Shown: piece by piece, positions 25,010 through 32,948 of the stretch
Layout: the number at the start of each line of letters is the position of its first letter
Position numbering within the stretch: position 1 is the stretch's first letter
DNA from: Methanobacterium paludis
GTDB taxonomy: Archaea; Methanobacteriota; Methanobacteria; Methanobacteriales; Methanobacteriaceae
Length of the DNA: 52,000 nt
Assembly (NCBI RefSeq): GCF_000214725.1
Contig: NC_015574.1
Location: 820,001-872,000, forward strand
Direction of reading: 5' to 3'
Translations under genes and position numbers: made by a program
Notes under the pieces: generated by a model
Seen by the model: the letters and a program-made list of their open reading frames with translations, nothing else
The model's database searches: none
Told to the model about the DNA's origin: nothing

Positions 25010-25765
25010 TTGGGATGACCTCTTTGAATAATTTATTTTATAAATTTAGTTTGAGTAATTGTCTTGTCCTCTGCTTGTTAAGTAACCTCCAAGAGCAGCT
25101 AAATATATGATAACGGGATATGCGACGAATCTTTCATTGCCCCCAATACCAAGATATGCGACGAATGGATTAGCAGTTCCAGAACCTAAGATAATTAATA
25201 TTAAAACAAGTATAAATGACATTAAACCCATTACTAAGGATACTATAACCATAGGGATATTTAATTTTAGTCTGTAGCTGAATAGGGTTGCAAGGCTTCC
25301 AAAGAGGAATGTTATCAGGGCAAAGAGTAGATGTGTATTTCCAGTATACTGGGGGAATAATCCAACACCTATGGCTCCTGCTGAAGAAATAGCAAGACAA
25401 ACTGAGAAAAGGCGGGAACCACCACTTTTAAGGATTAAATAAACCGCTGCAAGACTTAAAATTCCGAAAAGTATAACACTGATATTAAAGATGATGGCTG
25501 ATGGTTCTACAAGAGGTATGGATCCTCCAAGTGTGCTCAATGTGTTTTTTGCAATGCTATAACCTGGAAACTGAGTTTCTGCCAGGTTAACTGCTAAAAG
25601 ATACTGTAAAGAGCCTATGAATAATATAATTCCTGCAATTTTATAATATCCTTTTTCTTGTATGTTTTCATTTTGAACTTTCATGAACTCACCTTAAACC
25701 TATCCCTTAAATATTTAAAGAAATATTTTTTAGATAAAGAAGTTGTTTTGTTGAGGTCATCCCAA
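25010..25765. repeat. Perfect 13-bp inverted repeats flanking the DUF998 gene
   Basis: TTGGGATGACCTC at 25010-25022 is matched by its exact complement GAGGTCATCCCAA at 25753-25765. The 730 bp between them hold a single gene (DUF998) on the minus strand. The arrangement is that of a small element with terminal inverted repeats, but no transposase and no clear target duplication are visible. Confidence 0.6.
25046..25684 (-). CDS. DUF998-family membrane protein
   Basis: A 212-residue integral membrane protein with six hydrophobic segments. The family opening is clear: YYKIAGIILFIGSLQYLLA, then the extracytoplasmic loop PGYSIAKNTLSTLGG, later GVGLFPQYTGNTHLLFA and the final YPVIIYLAALGGYLTSR. 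DUF998 proteins are widespread small membrane proteins with no assigned function. The gene is enclosed by 13-bp inverted repeats. A GGTGA lies before the ATG. Confidence 0.85.
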   Translation of the reverse strand: MKVQNENIQEKGYYKIAGIILFIGSLQYLLAVNLAETQFPGYSIAKNTLSTLGGSIPLVEPSAIIFNISVILFGILSLAAVYLILKSGGSRLFSVCLAISSAGAIGVGLFPQYTGNTHLLFALITFLFGSLATLFSYRLKLNIPMVIVSLVMGLMSFILVLILIILGSGTANPFVAYLGIGGNERFVAYPVIIYLAALGGYLTSRGQDNYSN

Positions 25766-25944
25766 AAGCCTATCTGTTAAATGACCTTATATAAAGTTGT
25801 TATTTAACTGGTTTTATTTTAAAATTTGTCTCATAGTTTCAGAATCTGCAAAAAATAAGGGCAAATAAAGCTTTAAATTCAAAAATAAGTAAAATTATAT
25901 ATATTAAAATTAATCATTTTTTTTAAATAAATGAACCTTAAACT

Positions 25945-26028
25945 GGAAAAAGCAGTATTTATATTAAGTTTTGAGTGAGAAGGAAAGGAGGTCCCCTTCT
26001 CACAACACCAAAGTTTTTAGGTAACAAA
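25945..26028 (-). ncRNA. Candidate small RNA, copy 2 (hairpin with ACCUCCU loop)
   Basis: Minus-strand paralogue of the candidate at 23965. The TATA box is at 26053-26060 with the same preceding words TAACATAAC. The hairpin is at 26003-25975: arm GTGAGAAGG, loop GGACCUCCUUU, arm CCUUCUCAC, a perfect 9-bp stem. A T5 run follows at 25951-25947. TATA-to-hairpin and hairpin-to-T-run distances differ from copy 1 by only one base. The loop contains ACCUCCU, the same bases as the anti-Shine-Dalgarno end of 16S rRNA. Transcript ends are estimates. Confidence 0.55.
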
Positions 26029-26219
26029 ATGCTTATCAATTATATTACTACTTATATAAATGTTATGTTACATTTAGTTAAATCTGGATAAAAAAAGTTA
26101 TTTTTTATGGTAAAATTTAGCGTGAGAGAAAAAGAAATTCCCCAAAATCAACTTCCCCCACATATCAACCAATCTTCTCAAAAAAAATGGTCAATCCTAG
26201 TATATATACAAGAAACTAT

Positions 26220-26400
26220 TTAAGTATTCAAATATTTCTTCGTTTCCTTATCAAAATCAGAAACATAATCCTGATCCTGTATCTTCCGATATTTCTCATA
26301 CTCCCTAGATGCAAGCTTTTTTGCAATTTCTGCTGAAACTTTACCCGCATTATTCAATATAGATTTTAAAAATAAAATTTAAAAATAGGTTAAATGTAAG
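26220..26400 (-). pseudogene. RhuM-family protein, C-terminal fragment
   Basis: Read on the minus strand the region encodes LKSILNNAGKVSAEIAKKL, then ASREYEKYRKIQDQDYVSDF and DKETKKYL before a stop. This closely resembles the C-terminus of RhuM-family proteins (AGKxSxEIAKKLAExEYEKYR, SDFDKEVKKL). There is no start codon. It lies directly downstream of the map gene, while the N-terminal piece of a RhuM gene lies directly upstream of map at 27435-27732. Confidence 0.7.
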
Positions 26401-26413
26401 TTAATCCTTAAAT

Positions 26414-27340
26414 TCATTCGGTTATGATTTGGCATCCATCAGCTTCAACTATAACAGTATGTTCAGCTTGAGCAACCCATGCATCGCTTTTTTCCTTGAG
26501 AACATGGTAAGGATAAACTGCCCTTGAATCTATAAGCTTTCTCATGGCTAACCTGTTCTTGTTACCGTTGAAACGTTCCATAAGCCACCTTCCTGCAAAT
26601 TGAAGATTTCCATAATCTTCTTCAATGGTATCAAGGAGTTTTCTGGCTTGATGCATACGCAGCGGCCTGTCACGCAGAAATTTAAAGATGTAAGCATCTT
26701 TCATATCTCCCACACGACCCACACCATTGGTCACGAAGGGTTCTATTGCAAGAACGTCTCCCTCTTCGATTTTATGATCATTTTTTTCCCTGACATTGGG
26801 AACTGAAATTCCTGCGTGGAGTATCCACTGATCCATGCTGTGGCCTGCGAGGTCTGATACAGATTGCAACCCTTTATTGTTTATTGTTTCCTCAATTACT
26901 GTTCCAATTTTACCTATCTCCACACCATCCCTCACAGTACTTATGGCATTTCCAAGGGCTTCTTGAGCTGTTTCAATCATTTTAAAGTGCAGATCAACTT
27001 CTTCAGAGGTGCTATTTTCTAGGGAATCCCCTTCATCCATTCCAACCAGAACACTAATGGCCGAATCTGCAATATACCCATCTACATGGGCACCAAGGTC
27101 AATTTTAACAAGGTCACCTCTTTTAAATCGTGTTTCATCTCCTTCAGGTGATGTGTAATGGGCAGTGATCTCATTTATTGAAACATTGCATGGAAAAGCG
27201 ATTCCCCCTCCAAGTTCTGTTATATTACCTTCAACAAACTTAACAAGGTCTAATACCTTCATATCTTCTTCTATGTAATCTACAGCCATTCCTCTAACTT
27301 TTGATACAATTTTTCCCGCTTTTTCATACTTTTCAATCAT
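26414..27340 (-). CDS. map: Methionine aminopeptidase, type II
   Basis: A 308-residue archaeal type II methionine aminopeptidase (pita-bread fold), which removes the initiator Met from nascent proteins. Metal ligands and active-site residues are visible in SINEITAHYTS, VKIDLGAHVDGYIADSA, LAGHSMDQWILHAG, LAIEPFVT and AEHTVIVE. The helical insertion of type II enzymes (after EPFVTNG up to the RAVYPYHVL segment) is present. I chose Met8 of the longest frame (27340), where the protein opens MIEKYEKAGKI as in relatives. Fragments of one RhuM gene flank it on both sides. Confidence 0.93.
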   Translation of the reverse strand: MIEKYEKAGKIVSKVRGMAVDYIEEDMKVLDLVKFVEGNITELGGGIAFPCNVSINEITAHYTSPEGDETRFKRGDLVKIDLGAHVDGYIADSAISVLVGMDEGDSLENSTSEEVDLHFKMIETAQEALGNAISTVRDGVEIGKIGTVIEETINNKGLQSVSDLAGHSMDQWILHAGISVPNVREKNDHKIEEGDVLAIEPFVTNGVGRVGDMKDAYIFKFLRDRPLRMHQARKLLDTIEEDYGNLQFAGRWLMERFNGNKNRLAMRKLIDSRAVYPYHVLKEKSDAWVAQAEHTVIVEADGCQIITE

Positions 27341-27434
27341 ACAATCACCTATAAATTCCATTCTTAAAATTTAATAGTCTTAATTCAAATATCTTGTTTT
27401 GATTTTTATTTCATGCAAAGAAAATGCTAAAAAT

Positions 27435-27732
27435 CAGCAATAATAGCATCTAAATTATAAAAATTAGTATTTCAAGTAACATTTCTATTACCCTCTTTTT
27501 GAACTATCCGGAAATTCCGGATAGTTGAAGTTTCACTTAATTCTTCACTCTCAAAGATATTTATCAAATGTTCATTAACTGTTCTAACGTTAACATTAAA
27601 CAATTCTGCCATTGTTTTCTGTGTTAATTACAAAGTTTCATCTTTAAGAAGTACTTCAACAGTTGCAGCACCTTCATCACCAGTATAAAGGACGATTTCA
27701 CTTTTTTTAATCTATTCATTATCAGAACTCAT
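27435..27732 (-). pseudogene. RhuM-family protein, N-terminal fragment with stops
   Basis: From an ATG at 27732 the minus strand reads MSSDNE, stop, IKKSEIVLYTGDEGAATVEVL, stop, LTQKTMAELFNVNVRTVNEH, then LINIFESEELSETSTIRNFR, VQKEGNRNVT, stop, NTNFYNLDAIIA. This is the RhuM N-terminus (VRLEDETxWLTQKQMAELF, NTNFYNLDAIIAVGYRVNS). Three in-frame stops replace sense codons, one at the conserved Trp before LTQ. Similarity ends at DAIIA near 27435. The middle of the protein is missing and the C-terminal piece lies beyond map at 26220. RhuM proteins are accessory, virulence- or phage-associated in bacteria. Confidence 0.78.
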
Positions 27733-27816
27733 AATTACAACCCTACCACTTCATTTGTACATTGGAACAGTTTTAATTGTAGGGATAGTTAAAAAGTGAA
27801 ATTTCACACTCACCAT

Positions 27817-29133
27817 TCATTCTGTAATTGATCTGACTGTGAAGAAGTTCCTTCTACCTTTTTTGCTTGAGATAAGACTTGTCAGCACAGTGATGATGAA
27901 TATACTCAGACAAAATATTCCTACCTGTGTAAAGAATCCATATGGTGCAGAGTAGCCAAAAATATTCACAAAAGGCATAGCAATTATTGGTGATAAAAAT
28001 TGTCCGGAGTAGATCATCATGTTAAGTACGATGATGTATTTATCACGATCTTTATCCGGTGCTATGGATGGAACCCATGTGCTGCTTGCAGCTATTGTGA
28101 TCCCCATTCCAAAACCGCAGAATGATGCTCCAATAATGAGAAATAGTGTACTAGATGCAATGGATATAATAAGGAATCCCAGGCTTTCAAAGAGGAAAAA
28201 TGCCTCCAAAATATGTGCAGGTTTTATTTCAACACTTCGCCCGTAGAAAATTCCAGCGAATGTCTGGAGAATGTTCATGGCTGTAATTATGATTCCAGAA
28301 ATGAAGGAAGATCCAACTGCAAGTACTTCAACGTAGAATGGCATCTGAACAGTCATAATGTAGAGAAATACCATTGAAAGAAATGGAAGAACAAAAATTA
28401 AGATGAGTTCTGATTTTGGAGGGGCTTGTTTATCAACTTCAACTGTGTCAGCATTCAGAAGGGCTGCTCGCTGTTGCATTGGATGAGCAGAGTCTTTTTC
28501 AACTGTAACTTTTTTTGTCCTTTTTTTCGTAACTTCCTTAATTTCAGGGATAAATAGAAATGCAAAGGGAAGAATAATGAGGGAAAACAGGTAAAGCATG
28601 AAAGGCAAACGCCATCCTATATCTGCAAGGTAACCTGAAGCAAATATGAATATCGCAGCACCTAAACTCATACTTGCCGATAAAAATCCCATAAATTCGC
28701 GCCTTTCATTGCCATGAAAATAGTCGGCTGCAAGCGTCATGGTACATACTGTAAGTACACCAACAGCCACAGCTAACACTACACGACTTACCATAATGGC
28801 CCAAATATTATCTAAATAAAGCCCCCCACTTCCACCTATTGCGTACAAAACCAATGAAACTAAAAATATCCTCCGTTTACCCACCTTACCAATTAAACCA
28901 CCGATAAATGGTGACACTATGATTATACTCAACGCAACAATGGTCAAAATGAAAGGAGTTATCACTGCAATGGATGGAACTGCCGCAAAATATGCCTGTA
29001 TTCTTGGAAGGTCAGGAGATATCAGGGCTCCTGCCATAATAGTCAGCATTCCAGAAAGCAGCAAAACTGTCTTTGTCATCTTAGGATTCTTTAAAAAAAT
29101 ATATGTTTGATTTTCAGCTTTATACGTGCTCAT
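27817..29133 (-). CDS. MFS transporter, 12-helix type
   Basis: A 438-residue major facilitator with about 12 membrane segments. The first helix region SGMLTIMAGALISPDLPRIQAYF, the loop motif GGLIGKVGKRR (motif A) and the long central cytoplasmic loop with KKRTKKVTVEKDS are visible. The second half opens ILIFVLPFLSMVFLYIMTVQ. Substrate cannot be assigned; the helix-1 pattern is that of DHA1-like exporters. The start is the ATG at 29133. About 320 bp upstream is a cluster of GTATATAC palindromes that could control it. Confidence 0.82.
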   Translation of the reverse strand: MSTYKAENQTYIFLKNPKMTKTVLLLSGMLTIMAGALISPDLPRIQAYFAAVPSIAVITPFILTIVALSIIIVSPFIGGLIGKVGKRRIFLVSLVLYAIGGSGGLYLDNIWAIMVSRVVLAVAVGVLTVCTMTLAADYFHGNERREFMGFLSASMSLGAAIFIFASGYLADIGWRLPFMLYLFSLIILPFAFLFIPEIKEVTKKRTKKVTVEKDSAHPMQQRAALLNADTVEVDKQAPPKSELILIFVLPFLSMVFLYIMTVQMPFYVEVLAVGSSFISGIIITAMNILQTFAGIFYGRSVEIKPAHILEAFFLFESLGFLIISIASSTLFLIIGASFCGFGMGITIAASSTWVPSIAPDKDRDKYIIVLNMMIYSGQFLSPIIAMPFVNIFGYSAPYGFFTQVGIFCLSIFIITVLTSLISSKKGRRNFFTVRSITE

Positions 29134-29994
29134 ACTATTGTTTCCTTTAAATTTAATTAATTCTAAGCTAAGATATCTTCATAGTAACGTTTTTAGAACA
29201 ATTACTGTGAAGAATTACTGTTATATATAGTTTCTTGAAAAAAAAGCAGATTATAGAAAAATTAGAACATTTGAATTTGAACAAACGATTAATTAATAGA
29301 AAACTGGTTTTAAAGGTTACATTAATTATTTAATTAAAATTAATAATGTTCTACCATTTATCTTGTAAAGAAAAATTCAATTAATAATTAAATAATTAAT
29401 TAATAATTAATTAATAAATAAGTAAAAAATCAAGGGTATCCTGGAAGCCGTATATACCGTATATTTGTATATACAGTATATACCAAAATTCAGTGAGCTT
29501 CGATCTCAAGGTCAATTAATAATTCGTTTTTTCTAATTTTAATAATTCAACTTTTCTAATTTCAAGTAATCTAAAAGATAATATCTAAATGCTTAAAATT
29601 ATACTGGAATACAAAGTTATATGTATATATGAAGACTTAATCCTATTTAAGTCTAAAAGCTTTTAATCTCTGCGAATTTTATTATAATAAAAAAATCTAC
29701 TTTTTTTGAAGGTTTAATCGATTTTTGGATGCATTTTTTGAATTTAATTCGTTTGTCGTAGTTATATATCCTCAGACCTTGGTTGATCTAGCTAAAATAA
29801 CCATTCAATGATTTTATTTTTTAGATTTGGTTCTATTTGGTGGTTTAATTGTAAAATTAGGCATGGATTGAGGTGATTGTATAAGGGTCATAATTACAAG
29901 GTTTAAGCATGCCCTTTTTCCTAAAATGGGCTCTAAACAGGTTTATTTTGGAAAAATAAACCACAATATTTATATATGATGTTCAAGTGAGAGT
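29134..29994. other. 861-bp divergent intergenic region
   Basis: AT-rich region between the MFS gene (minus) and the wall-active secreted protein (plus). It holds TTAATTAA-rich simple sequence (about 29285-29425), the GTATATAC cluster at 29450-29483 and a TATA box (TTTATATA, 29969-29976) for the secreted protein. No credible ORF found. Confidence 0.6.
29450..29483. promoter_or_regulatory. Cluster of four GTATATAC-like palindromes
   Basis: The self-complementary octamer GTATATAC occurs at 29450-29457, 29467-29474 and 29476-29483, with a variant GTATATTT at 29459-29466. Spacing is 8-9 bp. Such regularly spaced palindromes look like a multimeric repressor site, or a strongly bent element, in the control region between an MFS gene and a secreted-protein gene. 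Confidence 0.45.
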
Positions 29995-30984
29995 TTGTTG
30001 TCCAAAAAGGCGGTTGTTGTTATACAACAATCAGGATACGGAGGCGATAGGATTAAGGGAAAAATTAAGTATTCGTTGATATTGGCATTATGTGCTATGT
30101 TCAGTGTTCTGCCATTTTCAGTGGCTGCTGACTCAGCAAGCACAGTAAGTACCAATTCAACTCAAAATGTAGTCGGGACGAATAATACAGTTTCTGACTA
30201 TGGTTTATCAATCGGAGATAGCGGAGATAAAGTAGTAGAACTACAAAAATGGCTTAAAAATCAGGGATACTACGTTGGAGCAATCGATGGAAGCTTTGGT
30301 CCTTACACTAAACTAGCTGTTGAATATTTCCAGACAGATTCAAACATAGTGGTGGACGGATGGGTTGCAGATCAGACAGTAGGTGCAATGAACGACCTTA
30401 CAGGTACCACAACATTCACACTTTCCCAAAGCGGAAATGACTCAACCACAGACACAACCAGCGAAGCTACAACTAGCAAAGCTACAACCAGTAAAGCTAC
30501 AACATGCAAAGCTACAACCAGCAAAGTAACAGCTAACGCTACAACCAGCAAAGCTACAACTTCAAAAGTTACAGCTACAACTACAACCAGCAAAGCTACA
30601 ACTACAACCAGCAAAGCTACAACTTCAAAAGCTACAACTACAACTTCAAAAGCTACAACCACAAGTTCAAGCACTCTTTCTGAGATTCTTGCAAGTGGAG
30701 CAAAGTACGGCTACAGCCATTCAGCCAGCACAGCAGCTGCAATGGAAAAGATTGGAAGCGGTGACTGTTGGGCAATGAGTGACTACCTGTACGGCAAACT
30801 TTCAGCAGCAGGTATCTCATCAAGAATAGTTCAGTACAGCACAGCATACTCATCAAACCACAGGTCAGTTCAACTGTACCAGAATGGTGCATGGGTAGAT
30901 GTTCCATACTCAAGCTACGGCTACAACATGTTGTTCAAGGCAACTTCAAGTAAGCCTGGAATGACAGTATTAGCAAGTTGTTAA
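29995..30984 (+). CDS. Secreted wall enzyme: peptidoglycan-binding-type domain, Thr-rich linker, transglutaminase-like domain
   Basis: An exported protein of up to 329 residues. After the signal peptide (KYSLILALCAMFSVLPFSVAAD) comes a PG_binding_1-type domain (SIGDSGDKVVELQKWLKNQG, YVGAIDGSFGPYTKLAVEYFQ). A linker of about 12 TTSKA-like units follows, and then a 74-residue C-terminal domain. This has GDCWAMSDYL with Cys258, HRSVQ with His289 and WVDVPY with Asp302, a transglutaminase/cysteine-peptidase triad. The likely role is cutting or remodelling pseudomurein, by analogy with pseudomurein endoisopeptidases; this is inference. The annotated start is TTG at 29995. A GGAGGCG at 30040-30046 placed 7 bp before ATT at 30052 suggests an AUU start giving MKGKIKYSL. 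Confidence 0.85.
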   Translation: MLSKKAVVVIQQSGYGGDRIKGKIKYSLILALCAMFSVLPFSVAADSASTVSTNSTQNVVGTNNTVSDYGLSIGDSGDKVVELQKWLKNQGYYVGAIDGSFGPYTKLAVEYFQTDSNIVVDGWVADQTVGAMNDLTGTTTFTLSQSGNDSTTDTTSEATTSKATTSKATTCKATTSKVTANATTSKATTSKVTATTTTSKATTTTSKATTSKATTTTSKATTTSSSTLSEILASGAKYGYSHSASTAAAMEKIGSGDCWAMSDYLYGKLSAAGISSRIVQYSTAYSSNHRSVQLYQNGAWVDVPYSSYGYNMLFKATSSKPGMTVLASC

Positions 30985-31444
30985 ATAGTAAACAAATATA
31001 CAGCAGAAACATTTTGAAATTTAATATTTCATCAAATGTGAAAGCAATCAGGTGAGAAGAGTTTTTTAGGTACAACCTACTAACTCTTATATCCTTTTTT
31101 TTATTGAACTTCTATCGAAATTATCTTTTTTCATCGATCCTTTTTTTATTGAAATATTTATCATCCTTTATTTGAAATTAATCATTTATAATCCCATTTT
31201 TTTATACATAATAATTGAATCTATTTATCAAATTTATTTTAAAACGAATTTTTATTTTAAAACTAGATACTGCATTAAGAAAGCTTTATAAAATCTCTTT
31301 TCAAGATTTTTTTGTTTCATGATCTTAACTAACTGAACTAGTAATTAATTGAAGTAAAATGTAAACATTGTATAAAATATGGTACTTTTTTTGTAAATCT
31401 TATATCCTAATAAATTAAGATCATTAACTTAGAGGTTCTTCTGC
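30985..31444. other. 460-bp intergenic region
   Basis: AT-rich. It contains the terminator-like hairpin at 31057-31110 and the promoter region of the M48 protease gene. Nothing else seen. Confidence 0.5.
31057..31110 (+). terminator. Hairpin plus T-run after the secreted wall enzyme
   Basis: AAGAGTT (31057-31063) pairs with AACTCTT (31082-31088), enclosing a smaller stem AGGT/ACCT. A T8 run follows at about 31095. It lies 73 bp after the stop of the gene at 29995. Confidence 0.6.
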
Positions 31445-32851
31445 ATGTCTAAAAATAAATCTTTTTTACTGGATGTTGAAATTTCATCAGATTACGTTGG
31501 TGAAATACTGAATTTTATATCCAGAAACTACCTGCAAAGGCAGCCTGAAAACTTCAAAGACATCCATAAAACCAGAAACGGATTATTCTTTACAGTATTT
31601 GATAAGGAACTATGGAGTGTGGATGTTATGCTCAAGGCGTCCAATCCTATCGCTGTTGATATGCAGGTATCTCCAGACACACCTGACCATATTTTAGATG
31701 AGCTAAGAGAGGATCTTCTCCTTGTAGTTAAGATTTATGAGGAGAACATAAACAACTCCACTTTATACTTTGCATGGGTGGAAGGGGAGGATATTATCCC
31801 TGAAGAATTTCCTACCGCTCGAAAACGGCTTTCAATTAGAATGTTAACAAGTAACTTACTTTTATTGTACATTGTATTCTTTTTTGTTCTTATTGTTCTT
31901 TTCCTACTTTTTGGAGTATACGGGGTTTTTGGATTTATATTTATCCAGTTCTGCATAGTTTTACTGTCTGATAAAATATTCAAGCGAATAGGAAACTGGA
32001 AAATCACTGAAAAAAATCCTTACGTCCATATAGTGCAGTACAACCTTCCCAATGGGGAAATTGACCAGTTCAAAGAAAAATTTAATAAAGATGATATTTT
32101 GCAGATGAAAAAGGAGATATACAAGCGATCTCTGGCTGTAGGGAAAGAACCCACATGTGAGCTTGGTGAAGATGTGTTTGAAAGTTATGGGATGGTATGC
32201 AATCCACAGCACAGATCAAGTAAGGTTGTAAATGTTTACAAAATAGTTGAAACTGCAGTTGATAAATTTGGGCTACCAATGCCTCACATTGTCATCACCA
32301 ACAACATGGTTCCCAATGCAGCGGCAACAGGTCCCAGCCCGAACAGAGGTGTGGTGATGATAACAACAGGTCTTCTGGTGCACCTTAAAGAAGATGAAAT
32401 ATTAAGTGTAATTGGCCATGAACTGGGCCATTTGCAGGGAAGAGATCCTCTGATACTATTTGCAATCGTATCAGGGGAATTTATTTTACGTTTAACAGTT
32501 TTACTCCCTATTGTACTCTTAGCGCCATTTTTATACATTATCGTGGTTATATGGTCAATATTTTTCGTTGCCAAGTTCTTTGAAGCCCGTGCTGACCTGG
32601 TATCTGCCATAAAAATAGGACATCCTGAAGTTCTTGCAGAAGCCCTCCGTAAGATAGGTTATCAACGTCTGGCCTATGAAAGAAAACCTTCAAGCAGAAT
32701 TCCCAGCTGGTTAAGATGGGATACGCATCCTCCAATTTATTTCAGGATTGACAGGTTGGAAAAACTCAAAAAACCTGAAGATATCAAAAATCCGTTAATA
32801 ACATCAATCAAAGATGTTTTTTCAGGTTTTAAAGCAGCTTTCGGACTTTGA
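31445..32851 (+). CDS. M48-family (HtpX-like) zinc metalloprotease
   Basis: A 468-residue membrane protease. Residues 1-130 are a soluble N-terminal domain. Two hydrophobic segments lie at about 135-175, then the M48 domain with HELGH at 325-329 (SVIGHELGHLQGRDPL) and the downstream ligand Glu in FFEARADLVSA. Two more membrane segments lie between them. M48/HtpX enzymes degrade misfolded membrane proteins. The N-terminal domain is longer than in HtpX proper and is not recognisable. It is monocistronic, with GAGGT before the ATG. Confidence 0.87.
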   Translation: MSKNKSFLLDVEISSDYVGEILNFISRNYLQRQPENFKDIHKTRNGLFFTVFDKELWSVDVMLKASNPIAVDMQVSPDTPDHILDELREDLLLVVKIYEENINNSTLYFAWVEGEDIIPEEFPTARKRLSIRMLTSNLLLLYIVFFFVLIVLFLLFGVYGVFGFIFIQFCIVLLSDKIFKRIGNWKITEKNPYVHIVQYNLPNGEIDQFKEKFNKDDILQMKKEIYKRSLAVGKEPTCELGEDVFESYGMVCNPQHRSSKVVNVYKIVETAVDKFGLPMPHIVITNNMVPNAAATGPSPNRGVVMITTGLLVHLKEDEILSVIGHELGHLQGRDPLILFAIVSGEFILRLTVLLPIVLLAPFLYIIVVIWSIFFVAKFFEARADLVSAIKIGHPEVLAEALRKIGYQRLAYERKPSSRIPSWLRWDTHPPIYFRIDRLEKLKKPEDIKNPLITSIKDVFSGFKAAFGL

Positions 32852-32948
32852 ACGTATTTGGGTAATAAAATTAGTTTATGGAATTGAAAAGAGGAAATTT
32901 ATAAATATGACAAACTTGGATCTGATTAATAACTTTGGGGTGATAAAA

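Noticed and set aside
26105..26135. A third copy of the RNA hairpin (GCGTGAGAGAAAAAGAAATTCCCC)
   Set aside because: It begins like the others but has no complementary 3' arm and no matching promoter.
27502..27526. Perfect 12-1-12 palindrome (AACTATCCGGAA and its complement)
   Set aside because: It falls within the conserved IRNFRIV coding segment of the RhuM pseudogene, so it is most likely a coincidence of coding sequence rather than an operator.
30372..30674. Minus-strand ORF made of Val/Ala/Leu repeats
   Set aside because: It is the antisense shadow of the TTSKA repeat linker of the secreted enzyme.
32814..32948. Longer start for the flavodoxin fusion
   Set aside because: It would overlap the protease gene and adds non-conserved residues before the typical flavodoxin opening; the ATG at 32949 has GGGGTGA ahead.
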